Of a stretch of 64,000 bases of DNA, positions 29,498 through 40,998 are shown one piece after another. Under the pieces are notes generated by a model. That model worked only from the letters and a program-made list of their open reading frames with translations. It was not told the DNA's origin and did not search any database. Source of the stretch: Terana coerulea. Lineage: Eukaryota; Basidiomycota; Agaricomycetes; Polyporales; Phanerochaetaceae. The DNA lies in NCBI GenBank assembly GCA_024811115.1, contig JAKOGH010000736.1:124001-188000 (forward strand). Reading direction: 5' to 3'. The translations under genes were made by a program, and so were the position numbers. How positions within the stretch are numbered: the first letter of the stretch is position 1; each line of letters starts with the position of its first letter.

Positions 29498-31251
29498 TCG
29501 AGAGGTCGAGCGGCAGTGAATACGATTGCTGGAGAAGCGACTTGAATAGGGGTAGCAGTGGGGTGAGTGCGCCTACACCATTGTCAGAATGCAAAGATGA
29601 AATAAGCGAAGAGGCCACGTACGCGCTTGATTGACTGTCCAGACTAGCTCGACCGTGCGGATGTTGGCCGTTCCGTACGCAGCGCGCTGCAGCAGCTCTT
29701 GCGTTGCGGCGACGGCAAAACGATATACCACTGCCGCCCGCAACGAAGAGCGCGCCCGAGTAGCTCGCAAAGACAGTGTATCCTGGTCCGCCGTACGGCC
29801 CTCGACGATGACCCGCACGCGCGGATTGGCGCAGGATGGCGAGTCGTTCGGCGCCGATGCAATGTCATACAGCTTCCGCGTCCATGCGCCCGACTTCTTG
29901 ATCATGAATGTCATGCCGTCCGAGCCGGCGCCTTCGCATGCGGTGGCGATGGTAAAGGGGTGCACCTCTGTCCAGCCAAACACACCCATGCCACGAGAAA
30001 GAACGCGCAGGCGCACGTATTGGCCCGCACGCCAGCCTGCGTTCAATGAAGGTATCCGAACGAGCGTAGTTCCGAGCTCAGACATTGGTGTCAGGTAGGC
30101 ATGTGATACGCGGGTCTTAATGAGCCGTAGGATGTGGTCCACGCCATAGAAACCCGCTGCAATGGAGACGTAAGGGATTGCGAAGGGTTGGTGGAGGCAT
30201 ATCTGCATTTCGGCATCAGTGCATAGAAACGACCGATGGACAAGCGTCCTTACCGCCACCAGAAGAACCACGAGTGCAGCGGAATGAGAGACATAGAAGA
30301 GGTTGTAGTACCTCTGCCGGATGAAATGGAGAGAGAAGACGAATAGAATGTCGATGCAGACCAGCGCAACTAGACCCCATCTGATGAAGGTCAGGCGGGT
30401 GAGCTCAACCCAGGTGCTAGCCAGCACTAATTTGTAGACTGGTGACCTTATAACGTCAGTGTTCCGAGGCGTTTAACTGGGCGAGCTGACTTACTGTAAC
30501 CGATGGCATGCACATTGGCAGCAAGAACCACTAACCGACCCGCAAAGCGATGGATGTAATTCAACTAAGTCATATCGCATCAGCTAAGCGTTCCAACAAG
30601 GTAGTAAGTTGAAACTAACTCGCTCGTAACCGTATCCGATGAGCGTTCCGATAGCGTTATTCTTAGTCGCGAGGATGTACAGCCACGGAAGCTGCGATGC
30701 AACGATGGCACCTTCGCGGAGTGGGTTCTTGAACACGCTGTCGCGGTATAACGCCGCAAATAGTAGCGTGCCGAAGTAGAAAAGAAGTATGAGTCCTCTT
30801 CCTAGGTTGTAGCCCGGAAGCAGTGGAAAACGGAGTGTTGAGGTGAGGATGTAGAATCGCGAAGTAAGGGACCTGACGTGGGGCAGTGGGTCTCGTCGAC
30901 CTTGCTTCTCTTTGGTAGAGTCCGCGGATTGTGCGGAAGCGGTTACAGAAAGCGCAGAGCCGTCATCGTTGACATCGCCGGTACGGTCTAGGAGAAGAAA
31001 ACGGTGTGAGCAGTCGCAGTGCTGAAGACGCGTTTATGAGACGTACAGAGCAAGCTCCCTTTCTTCCACTCTGATCTACTTCGCAAGCGACTAAGTGCTT
31101 GTGGGAGTACGGCAAGCGTAAAAATGGCAAGCAGGCAGATGAGAAATATATCCGTCCAAAACACAACAGAGCCGTCGTATTCGTGCTCATGCTGCTGTGT
31201 GTCCGCGCGGCGGAAGAGAGCTCCGCGAAGCATAGATACGGAAGGGGACAT
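29187..31251 (-). CDS. Ferric reductase-type transmembrane oxidoreductase
   Basis: Six exons: 31251-31047, 30987-30620, 30564-30495, 30438-30254, 30202-29623 and 29572-29187, 597 residues. It has several membrane helices (for example SVVFWTDIFLICLLAIFTLA and GLVALVCIDILFVFSLHFI) and paired haem-binding His in FYVSHSAALVVLLVAICLHQ, spanning an intron. An FAD motif HPFTIATACEG follows, then an NADPH region with VEGPYGG and VAGGSGISF, and a C-terminal LVGACGPVSL. This is the FRE/NOX-like layout: electrons pass from NADPH through FAD and haem to metal outside the membrane, usually for iron or copper uptake. Two single-base changes cancel each other: one base missing at 29807-29808 (GG on the plus strand) and one extra in AAAA 29717-29720. 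They scramble about 30 residues of the NADPH site. Total length stays divisible by three. Confidence 0.88.
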
Positions 31252-32058
31252 GGGTGCGAATAATCAGTCTTTGAGAACTGACCAGCTGATGGAGGTGTTA
31301 AATAGTGAGAGCGGCATGGAGCATAGGCTAACAAGCCGCTTGCATCCGCCCTCCCGATGCAACTTAGTCCAAGCTCCAATGGATCGTCAGCTTCTGAGGT
31401 GCCGCCATAGCACAAAGGATGATTCCAAACGCCGGTACGCAGCTAATGTCCGCAGCTGTAAATAGGATCCTACAAGCGAGAGAGTTCGATAGGTTTTCAG
31501 CGGGTTAAGTCGCGGGAAACATAAGAACGTGGAGGAGAGAAGCGTGGGGCAGGGGAGCAACGAGCTTACTGGAGATGTGCAACGTACAAATGTGGTAGCG
31601 TAAGCTACACACTGCTGTGTCTCGCAGGGTGTTCTTCTACTCTGCTGCAGAACCATTTGATTTGCAGACCAGAGTTGACACGTCAGGGGTAAGATAAGAT
31701 AATGCGCCTTGCAGTCTGCTGCCTTACCCGAGTATAAGAAAGGCTTTATAGCCGATTCGGACGTGATGAGACATGCCCAGCAGCGTTGACATGGACAACC
31801 AGAATATCTGGGGAGGATGTAGCAACGAGAAAAGACCTCGGAGAAGGTGTATTTGGTGTTGTTATGCAAGAGCTTCCGGTTCAAACAAAGCCAAATAGAA
31901 TTCGCTCTCGACGGCCAGTGCCGAGCTGAGGTAAAACCACTCTTCTCTCAGTCCTACTCGGTGCGTCTCCACGCACAACTGTTTGCTCGCTAAATATGCA
32001 ACAGTATAATTAACCTTGCCGTATTCAATGTAGCTTCGGCTACTCTTCCCTGGTGCAA
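31252..32058. other. Intergenic, no gene recognised
   Basis: Divergent upstream region of the ferric reductase and the family-16 methyltransferase. Minus-strand frames here are leucine/cysteine-rich noise. Confidence 0.45.
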
Positions 32059-33345
32059 ATGACCATTGCGCCTTTGGGTCCTCCCACAACATATCTACCA
32101 CCAATAAGGAAGATCAAGCAAAGTTCTGCGGGAAGCCTCCGTCATGCTCTTCGTTATCTCGGAAGCCTGTACAACCCCGAAGTCTCACTGAGCTTTAGCT
32201 CTTATCGGCACAAAACCAGTGGGTCAAAGCAATGTCTCGTAGATTCAGTCGTCAATCATGACGAGCGCCGGCTGCATGCTGGCACCTTCCAACCGCCCTC
32301 GACGTCTAATCTCCCCGAAGATCTTGACTGCACCGTGACGGACGAGTTTGAGCGGGCATACGCGACAAGATGGCTTACGTCCCTGGTTTCCAGGGCCGAT
32401 CAATTTCCGGTGGACGACCCAGAATGGGAGTGTGTCGTACAGGACGCTGCAGGGTTGCTCGCCATCTGTGCAGGCACTGCTTCAGCAGGAACCCGCTCTC
32501 GTGTGTTTTCTTTCCAGACGCGAGAGCAAGATACGGCATCTGATATCAAAGTACATCTGACGGATCTACCCTTGGACAACCAGGACTTCGACTCAGTCGG
32601 CGCACAAACGTGGGGTGGCGCATGTCTGCTTGCCAACATGATCGTGCAGTCTCCGGAGAGCTTTGGGCTCGGCTGCTCCGCTGGTACGGAGCTGCGTATT
32701 CTTGAACTTGGGGCCGGTACAGGTTTGGTCGGCCTCGCCGCTGGGAAGCTGCTACAATCACAGCCAGGACGCTGCTCCTCCGCGAAGATCGTGACCACGG
32801 ACTTCCACTCCACCGTACTAGAGAACTTGCGCAACAACATCGCTGAAAATCACTTCGAATCGACTGGTCCGGTGGCGGTCTCAGCGCACATTCTCGACTG
32901 GTCGCACTTTGCGTCTCCATTTTCCAGCACGCTCGATGCCCCCTTCGACAGTCCTTTCGACGTCATTCTTGGAGCGGATATCGTGTACGAACTCGAGCAT
33001 GCTCGATGGCTGAAAGCTGTCGTCGAGACACTCCTACGCAAGCCACCGACAGAAAGCTTAGAGCCTTTGGCCTCGCTGTGTACGTCACGCCTATCGCGTC
33101 CTCCAGTGCCAAAATTCCATCTCGTTGTACCCAGTCGAGCGACACATAAAGTAGAGTCGCAGACCATAGAAGAAGTCTTTTCCTGTGCTTCTGCGGCGCG
33201 AGGTGGGATATACTCGCCTGCGGAGGGCGTAGAGGCCGAACGGACACTGGCAATCATTTCGAAGGAGGTGATTGTATGTGAGGATCGGGCGAGGTCGGGT
33301 GGTGAAGAAGTTGAATACGGGCACTACGTTATTGGCTGGGTGTAG
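32059..33345 (+). CDS. Family-16 (METTL21-like) protein methyltransferase
   Basis: A single exon, 428 residues, with the first ATG at 32059. Motifs in order: QTWGGACLLAN, the Trp-containing lead-in; ELGAGTGLVGLAAGKLL, the SAM-binding loop; VTTDFHSTVLENLRNNI, the acidic strand 2 end; DVILGADIVYELEHARWLKA, the D-x-x-Y motif typical of this family. These mark seven-beta-strand Methyltransf_16 enzymes, many of which methylate lysines on elongation factors, chaperones or other proteins. The N-terminal 120 residues have no known domain and are longer than in yeast EFM proteins. Substrate cannot be told. Frame is clean throughout. Confidence 0.82.
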   Translation: MTIAPLGPPTTYLPPIRKIKQSSAGSLRHALRYLGSLYNPEVSLSFSSYRHKTSGSKQCLVDSVVNHDERRLHAGTFQPPSTSNLPEDLDCTVTDEFERAYATRWLTSLVSRADQFPVDDPEWECVVQDAAGLLAICAGTASAGTRSRVFSFQTREQDTASDIKVHLTDLPLDNQDFDSVGAQTWGGACLLANMIVQSPESFGLGCSAGTELRILELGAGTGLVGLAAGKLLQSQPGRCSSAKIVTTDFHSTVLENLRNNIAENHFESTGPVAVSAHILDWSHFASPFSSTLDAPFDSPFDVILGADIVYELEHARWLKAVVETLLRKPPTESLEPLASLCTSRLSRPPVPKFHLVVPSRATHKVESQTIEEVFSCASAARGGIYSPAEGVEAERTLAIISKEVIVCEDRARSGGEEVEYGHYVIGWV

Positions 33346-33556
33346 AGGGTTCAGTACCCAGTGCTAGTCACTGGAGGGCTACACGCCGGAGACCTTTACA
33401 CCAAGACAACACTGACGCACTTTTAGACCTAGATGCAAGTTTTTCATAGATGTCTAGACTATTATTGTAGACTTAGAGCTTGTGGATGCATAGATTTTGA
33501 AACTTTTGCGAACTTGTGCATATCCTTACCAAAGCCTGTAATCAAACGAAGCATCC

Positions 33557-34243
33557 AGAAAGACTGTGAAATGGTGATTCTCCTTTTCTCCCGGAGAATG
33601 GGAGAATGCGGCAATGCCAGGCGTGACCATCATGTCACGGCCACTGTGTCCCTCTCGATCACCCAAATACGGCTCCTGGCGGGATGGCGCTAGCCCCGTG
33701 TCATTGCCTTTTGAGGCAGGTCTCCGGAAGCGCCTTACACCTCAGCTTCAAAGCGGGCCCTCCGACGAGAAAGAAGCATGTTTTTGAGGGCTTAAAATCA
33801 ATCAAATAATCTATTAGTATATATGTGTTATTATACAGCGGTCAAACAATACTGGAGGTAGGCATCCAGTCACAGCGTAAGTTATACGCAGCGCCGACTG
33901 TATTCAGACTGCAAGGGTGCTTAACGAGCAATATATTAGTGCTTGACTTGGCTTGAGGGAGCGTAAAATTAATTAGACATAATATGGCAGTGTAATAGGA
34001 ACGATTTAATCACTACGAGGTGGTATACGAACCCTGTACGGTGTACCGAAGTCCAACACCGAGCAGCAGTTGAGCGGCAAACGGTAGTGCCTAAACGGGG
34101 CAAGGCGGATCAAGCGCAAGTCCCAATTCAGCCGTTTGAACGCGATCGCCGTGACAGAGGCTAACAAGCGCCCCTCCCCAATTCTCCCAATTCTCCCGAT
34201 TCTCCCAATTCTCCTGGGAGAATCACCATTTCCCAGACGTCCT
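33557..34243. mobile_element. Mutator-like MITE, 687 bases
   Basis: CGAAGCATCC is repeated directly on both sides (33547-33556 and 34244-34253), a 10-base target duplication. The ends are inverted repeats of about 27 bases with four mismatches, with a perfect core AAATGGTGATTCTCC at 33569-33583 and its complement at 34217-34231. Near the right end CCAATTCTC is repeated in tandem (about 34177-34215). There is no coding sequence. Duplications of 9-11 bases point to the Mutator superfamily. Confidence 0.72.
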
Positions 34244-34413
34244 CGAAGCATCCGGAGGGGCCACAATGACATCATTGGCTCTGGTGCTTCGTCAAGTGTT
34301 AAACGCTCATGGAGTGTGGGGAGGTATAAGAGAACTGCTTACACCGCAAGACACCTTCACAAGCGCAAAACACATCTCATCTTCAACCCAGAAGTAGTGC
34401 ACCAGATTCTACA

Positions 34414-34865
34414 ATGTCTACCAACACCGGATCTAGTGCTGGCGCCGGCTTCGGCCAGAAAATCAAGTGCGTAGAGTCAACAATTGCGCTTCACAAACGC
34501 GGAGGCTGACCTCGGACTGCAGGGGTGCTTTCCAGACTGTGCACGGTATGCCTCCGCCGTAAACGTGGCTTGTAGGAATAGCCCACTCACCGGATTGAAT
34601 AATAGGCATGGGCGAGAGCCTCCGCGGAAACGCAATGGACTTCGTCGACTCCGCGACAGGCACTGCGAACAAAGGGCACGGTGCTACGGTGCAGGGGGAG
34701 AGCGAAGCCAAGGCCGGCATTGCAAACATGGAGGGCCGCGCGCCGCCAGTCGGTGCCGCACCCAATGGTGTTGCGCCAGGGACGGCTACGGGAACCACGA
34801 CTGCACCGGCCGCGACTGCTGGAAGTACTGTTGCGAACCCGCCAGGCTCAAGCACAGGATACTAA
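34414..34865 (+). CDS. Small Gly/Ala-rich conserved-looking protein with a microexon
   Basis: Exons 34414-34466, 34523-34545 (23 bases) and 34606-34865 join in phase to 111 residues. The protein reads MSTNTGSSAGAGFGQKIKGA, then FQTVHGMGESLRGNAMDFVD, then an Ala/Gly/Thr/Pro tail ending PPGSSTGY. The FQTVHGMGESLRGN segment looks like a short amphipathic conserved block; the rest is probably disordered. No function is recognised. The microexon has AG before it and GT after it, and without it the frame fails. Confidence 0.68.
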
Positions 34866-35203
34866 GCAGAAGGTAAGTATGTCATGCGACAGTCAGATTT
34901 GACGCATGGCTCACAGAACGTTCTAGCCCAAAGTCCTGTCATGCCAGACAGCGATACCAATATAATCTGGAATACCTAATGTAACAATACGATACCTTAT
35001 CCACACTTGAACGGGTTTGTGGATGCCCACAACTCAGGGATGCGAGATCATAAGAAATAGATAATTCAATAAAGTGTAGCATAATGTACGATCAAGAATA
35101 AGTAAGTATGACTGGTGGAGACGAGGAATGTGTTGTGTTGTACAATACTGGTCCAAGAAAAATATGGCATAGCGAATGATTGATATGTATGAGAGCAGTG
35201 AAA
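34866..35203. other. Convergent 3' flanks, no gene
   Basis: A/T-rich sequence between two convergent genes. Nothing recognised. Confidence 0.5.
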
Positions 35204-36647
35204 TCAATTCAGAGAGAATCCTCCAAAGTCTAAAAATGCTTCTTCGATAGAGAGTTTACGCACGACGAGAGCCTCAACAATGAGACGAGGTTCCGTTGAG
35301 GCTGTGACGGCGGCAGCGTCCGCTGCCGTACACTCGGAGAGCGTCGCTGGAGCGTCATCGATGACTACCTTGGCCTCCTCTACGGCAACATGGAGGTTCT
35401 CCAGACCATGAACGAGGTCCTCGGCATCGCGGTCAAACTTCGTGGCGTCCACGGTTGGGTCGCGAGCGGAAGGATTACGTCGGCGTTCTCGGCAAGAGCT
35501 GCGCCCTCGGCGAGCCCGGCACCTGCGCGTGCTAGCAAAGCTATGCGCTTCTCCTCCCTTCGCTTGTCGCGGGCTTGTCTCCGAAGCATGGCCTTCGCCT
35601 CCTGCTTGTTCGGGATGTACTCGGAGACAACTGCAGGTGGCTCAGCCTGCGCGATGAAAGGCAGGTGCTTCTTGTCCTTCGGCCTATGGGCCTTGCGAAC
35701 TGCCTTAGGAACGAATACACCGTAGCCCGGGGCTTGGTGTACTTTGCGTCGGATGGGCCGAGGCTTGTACACAGCAGAGATCTCGATGCCCATGGACATG
35801 TCGGGGACATCGCCGTCTGCTGTGTCGAGAACAAACTCGGGAATGTCGACATCAGAGGGTGGGTCTGCAGCAAACTCGTCGTCGGCTTCGTCAGAGAACT
35901 CCGGCTCCGGCTCCATGGAGAAAAGAGCTAGGTCATCGTCGAACGGCGAGGATGCCACGGTGGGTTCGTTCGAATAAGTGGCAATGGCGCTGGTAGTGTA
36001 GGGTATGGGCACTCCTCGGGGGCTGAGAACGTCGGAGGGCGTCGCGAGGGAGGACTCGGTATCCGTTTCTGTCTCTGTTTCCGTAGCACTCGACGTGCTT
36101 CGCCCATTCCTGAAGCGCTTGTTGCTCATCTTCTCCGTCCACCTCCCTGTCTCCGGGTCAATATACGCGCTGACTTTGTCTGCAAATGCGACCATGGCCG
36201 GAGGAACCTCAATCTCCTTCACGACGATGACGGAAGCACCAATCTCGCCCGCCATCATCTCGAGGGTCTCCAGAGATTGCTCGAGGTCTGGGCGCGAGAG
36301 GCCAATGAGGGCTCCAGAGTCGGCCACTCCCAGCTCGTAATAAGCTTGGCCGCTGCCTTCGAGCAGACGCCATTTGAGCTGCGTAACGAGACGTGCAAAA
36401 CGCGCGGGAGAGATGTCGGTGAGCTTTAGCTTGTACTCAATGTTCCCCTACAAGGCCGTCAGTACTGATGAACGAAGCAGCGAACGAAGCAATAACGCAC
36501 CTCCTCGACTTCCGGGGCGAGCTTGGGGATTCCCTGTCGCAAAGCCTTGTGCGAATCGAGAGAGCCTGGCTCCGAGGGCGGCGTTGAGAGGAATGGGTCC
36601 CAAGGGCTGGGAACGCGAGGATTCTCGAGCTCTTCTTCTCCGAACAT
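35204..36647 (-). CDS. GTPBP1/2-like protein without a GTPase core
   Basis: Exons 36647-36501 and 36447-35204, about 463 residues after one base is added. The N-terminal half (NIEYKLKLTDISPARFARLV, LKWRLLEGSGQAYYELGVAD, SLETLEMMAGEIGASVIVVK) resembles the region preceding the GTPase in GTPBP1/2-type proteins. No P-loop or GTPase motifs follow. Instead there is an acidic Ser/Thr-rich stretch, a basic motif KAVRKAHRPKDKKHLPF, a charged helix EAKAMLRRQARDKRREEKRI, and an end RLIVEALVVRKLSIEEAFLD. Near 35456 the frame shifts: either one G is missing, or an unusually short 41-base intron (GTAATC...ACGAAG) is present; both restore the end. It may serve translation or RNA quality control by analogy only. 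Confidence 0.6.
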
Positions 36648-36946
36648 CCTACTTGCTTTCGACGGTATATTTGTAAGATAAAAAGTAGGTTTAGACAGAT
36701 ATTCGAGGTATCATCGTAGGTTGTAAAGTCGTGGGTGGTGGTAGAAGGTGGTTGAGGGAAAGCAGCTGGGCGGTGGTAGTCCCCGTACATTCGAGTCAAG
36801 ACGAGAGAAGGTGGCCAGAAAAGGAAGGTCGGTCTCACAGTCGACGACCGGCATCCGCTCGGCGTGCCTCAATACCTTGTCCAGGACAAGTTGTCCTCCG
36901 ACCACAACCTTCACTACCGTCAGTTCTACGCGCACCATTCTGCACG

Positions 36947-38001
<1,055 letters not shown>

Positions 38002-39320
38002 ACGGCTGGTCCTTGAACCTTGTATCGTCCCTTCTCTCCCCTCATGACATCAGCATTGTACACCACACTGCATTTATTGTAATCTAATCCCAGATCGTTG
38101 TAGGTTAATTGGGGTCTGTATTAATCCACTTCTCCTTCGCTTTGGCATTTCTGGTCTTCACTCAGATTTGAGCGACTGAGCACTATCGTCATACCGGTGT
38201 GTCATCAATTGTCGCCTCGCACATACTCACTGCCATAAGCTTACCTCGCCAGAGTATGACTATTGAATGCAGCTATATAATCGCCCCCGCAACAGCGCCG
38301 CGATGCGTCGGTGTTCCAGACCGTGGCGGAGGGTGTCCATCCTCCTGCGGTGCTTCTGGTTGGCGACCATTTTGTCGTGGACCGTAGTCTGCCGTTCTGG
38401 TTCCCTTTTCCAAGAACCCTGCGATCGCAAGTGTTAATATCCCTATACACCCGTTCTCTTATAAACTCACCTCCTATCGACCGCAGTGCGCCCCTAAGCT
38501 CGCTGAAGTAAGTTAAGTCTGACAAGTACGTAATGCATTCGATTCTCTCACTTGAGCTTTTGTCCGACTCTCTTCCTGGACGATGAGCCCGCCCCCACTG
38601 ACGACATAGAAATGAAGGATGTGAGCTGTGGCCTCGGAGAGTATGCGCGAGATGGTTCTCCAGACATTTCGTGTGAGTGCTTACCGCTTGGAACACTCCC
38701 CTTGCACTTACTTATATTGAAAGTCATCCCGCGCAGCACTCCATGATGTATGAGGTCACTGGGATAGTAGTATCAAGGCTCCGGTTCTGCATTCATATAC
38801 GCATGTAGAGCAGTCATGTATGCCATGAGGGGTATCTGTCCAACTCGCTTTTACAGCTCGTCATCTTAACAGTGCCGTGATACTTGCATCAAAGCATAAC
38901 CTACGAGTGTCAGCTGGCATTGTGATTCTCATCTCTGTGAGTCTGCAACGCCGCAGGCAGGCCGGGAGTCATGCATGGCGTCATACCAGCAAGGACTCGG
39001 AGTCGTCGACGTCCTCCCAACAACCTGGCCCCGCGGCCCTGCTGTAAGTGGAGGTAACGGGACCACCTAGAGTATCCCGAATGCCGTTATACGTCTGCGG
39101 CTTTTTTGCGGTTCTACTTGCAATCGACAGCTCGTTACCTTCGTAATGTCTTCTACTGTCAGGTACAGATCCTTGTTCTCAATGTGCGGGTGATACGTTG
39201 ATCGTCCTCAGTATGTAGTATTGTGCGGTATGTGTACAATGATTATTCCTAGTACATGATAATTTGTGGGGCGATAAGAAGACTTCGGACGACATCCCAT
39301 AACGTGGAGGGTGTGCAAGA
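38002..39320. other. Intergenic, no gene recognised
   Basis: Possible exon-like pieces on the plus strand (a frame at 38311-38430 with VGDHFVVDRSLPFWFPFPRT followed by GT, and a frame at 38552-38690) could belong to an unrecognised small gene, but I could not build a consistent model. Nothing else was recognised. Confidence 0.35.
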
Positions 39321-40507
39321 CTATTGAATGGAACAGCCGTCGGGTAGTGAAGGTAGGCCGTCAGACCCAAGGTCAAGTCCTGGCGGAAGTGGGCCCATGA
39401 TTTCCGACGGCGGCGAGCCGTACGATTGCATCTGTAACGGTGATGTGAGCAGATCCTAGCATGAATGGATGTGCGGGAAGTGCCCACCGTGTTCATTAGC
39501 GTTACGATCTTCACACCTTTCTCTTGGTCTTCTGGGGAATATGTTTTGTCTTCGAAGACCGTGATGATATCCCCAACAATCTTTTGTTGGGCTTCATAGC
39601 GATCCTTGTCTTCTTTCGTCAGTTTAGCGTCATTGTCCTTGAGATACGCCGGGAACTTCTCATGCAGCTCCTTGAGCGGCTCATAAAGCACGTCCTTGCT
39701 CATGAGCTGGGTCATCATCGTTTCAAGAATGCCTTGCAGTTCATCTTCAGATTCTCCACCACTGTTACCAAGGTGGGCAAGAAGCTTCTCGAAGGCCTCA
39801 TTGTCGACATCTCCAGGCTTGGATTCCTCCTGCGCGACACCAATGAGCGAGTCAGCGTGGCGAAAAGGAGTATTTGCGCACCTCAGAGGACTCATCAGAG
39901 ACCTTCAGCTTGTCCATAGCCTTTCGTATCGTCGACTGGAAGGTGTCTTCGCCAACATCAGCCTTCTTCTTTGTGGGCTCGCCAGACGCCGCCGGTGCCT
40001 TGCCCTCTCCAGCACCTGCGCCAAGGTCGTTCGCGTCTAGGGCCCCATTCATACTCTCCACAATCATCTCCTCCCACGCCTTCCTAAACGCGGCTTCCCT
40101 TTTCTCCTTCTCTTCCTTGTTCTCTGGTTCTCCCTTTCCACCCTCCGGCGCATCAGGCTCCTCGGTCGTGTCAGTGGCGATCTCACGCATCAGAGCGGCC
40201 ATCCCCGCTGCGAGTTCTTCTGCGAAATCATTCCCAATCTCAAGGTCGTTGATACCCATACGTGGCTTGATAGCGGTATTGGGAGGTACTAGTGGGTCTG
40301 CAACCTTGGATGTACTGGGCGTGTCTAGGTGGGACGGCGAGGCCTTCTTCGACGCCGCTTGATTCGGCGGTGGGGACTTGAAGTTGTCCAACACGTCTAA
40401 ATCAAGTTTGTAATATGCAAGTGAAGGTATAACTTTATCTTACCGTCGAGATCATCCAGATCGTCTTCGACAGCCGGCCGCGGGTCTTTGGTCGAGGGTT
40501 TAGACAT
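39321..40507 (-). CDS. PEX19: Peroxin-19, chaperone and import receptor for peroxisomal membrane proteins
   Basis: Exons 40507-40444, 40396-39882, 39829-39488 and 39431-39321, 343 residues, fully in frame. The acidic start MSKPSTKDPRPAVEDDLDDL leads to the short helix DVLDNFKSPP, the PEX3-binding part. The middle has NDFAEELAAGMAALMREIA. The helical cargo-binding half has LMSKDVLYEPLKELHEKFPA and KVSDES. The C-terminus is MGPLPPGLDLGSDGLPSLPD followed by GCSIQ, a CaaX farnesylation box that is normal for the family. PEX19 binds peroxisomal membrane proteins in the cytosol and docks on PEX3. All introns are GT...AG. Confidence 0.95.
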
Positions 40508-40998
40508 ACTGTTCGCTGTGTGGGAACCAATTTGGTAGGGGATAACTAAGCCCTTAAGCAGCTAACTGCAAGTTTGACTGATATTCCGGCTATTTCGATT
40601 CGACGACGCGTCTTCACGTATTGAAAGAGAGTTGTGGTGGTGGTGAAGGTCGAGGGAACGAAGTTCAGATCCGGCGACGCCACGATGCTACAGGTAAACA
40701 ATGCCAAATACCAATAATTATCGACAGGCGTCTCCTCGTGGCATCCTCCTTTCACCGTCATCCACTCAATTCGAGTCAGCCTCACTCACTTCACCAAGTT
40801 CCCTCATCAATTGGCCTGGATTGCCCCAAGAAGCCTCTCATACCACTACTCTGCAGTCCGGCTACGGCTCGCAGTTGGAGAGATTGAACAAACAGCGCCG
40901 GTGGCTTCATTCACGGGGCTGCGTTTACCAAGAGGTGAGTTACGTGCAATCTCTCGTTGGGGATATGATCCAATTTTCGGGCACTTTATGCGACAGTA
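40508..40998. promoter_or_regulatory. Divergent promoter region of PEX19 and F-box C, with a likely 5' UTR intron
   Basis: A probable intron (40934-40996, GTGAGT...GCGACAG) ends just before the F-box C start codon, so the leader of that gene is spliced. No coding sequence recognised. Confidence 0.45.

Noticed and set aside
35420..35470. Calling a 41-base intron in the GTPBP-like gene with certainty
   Set aside because: It would be shorter than nearly all other introns here and lacks a pyrimidine tract; a missing G explains the shift equally well, so both are left open.
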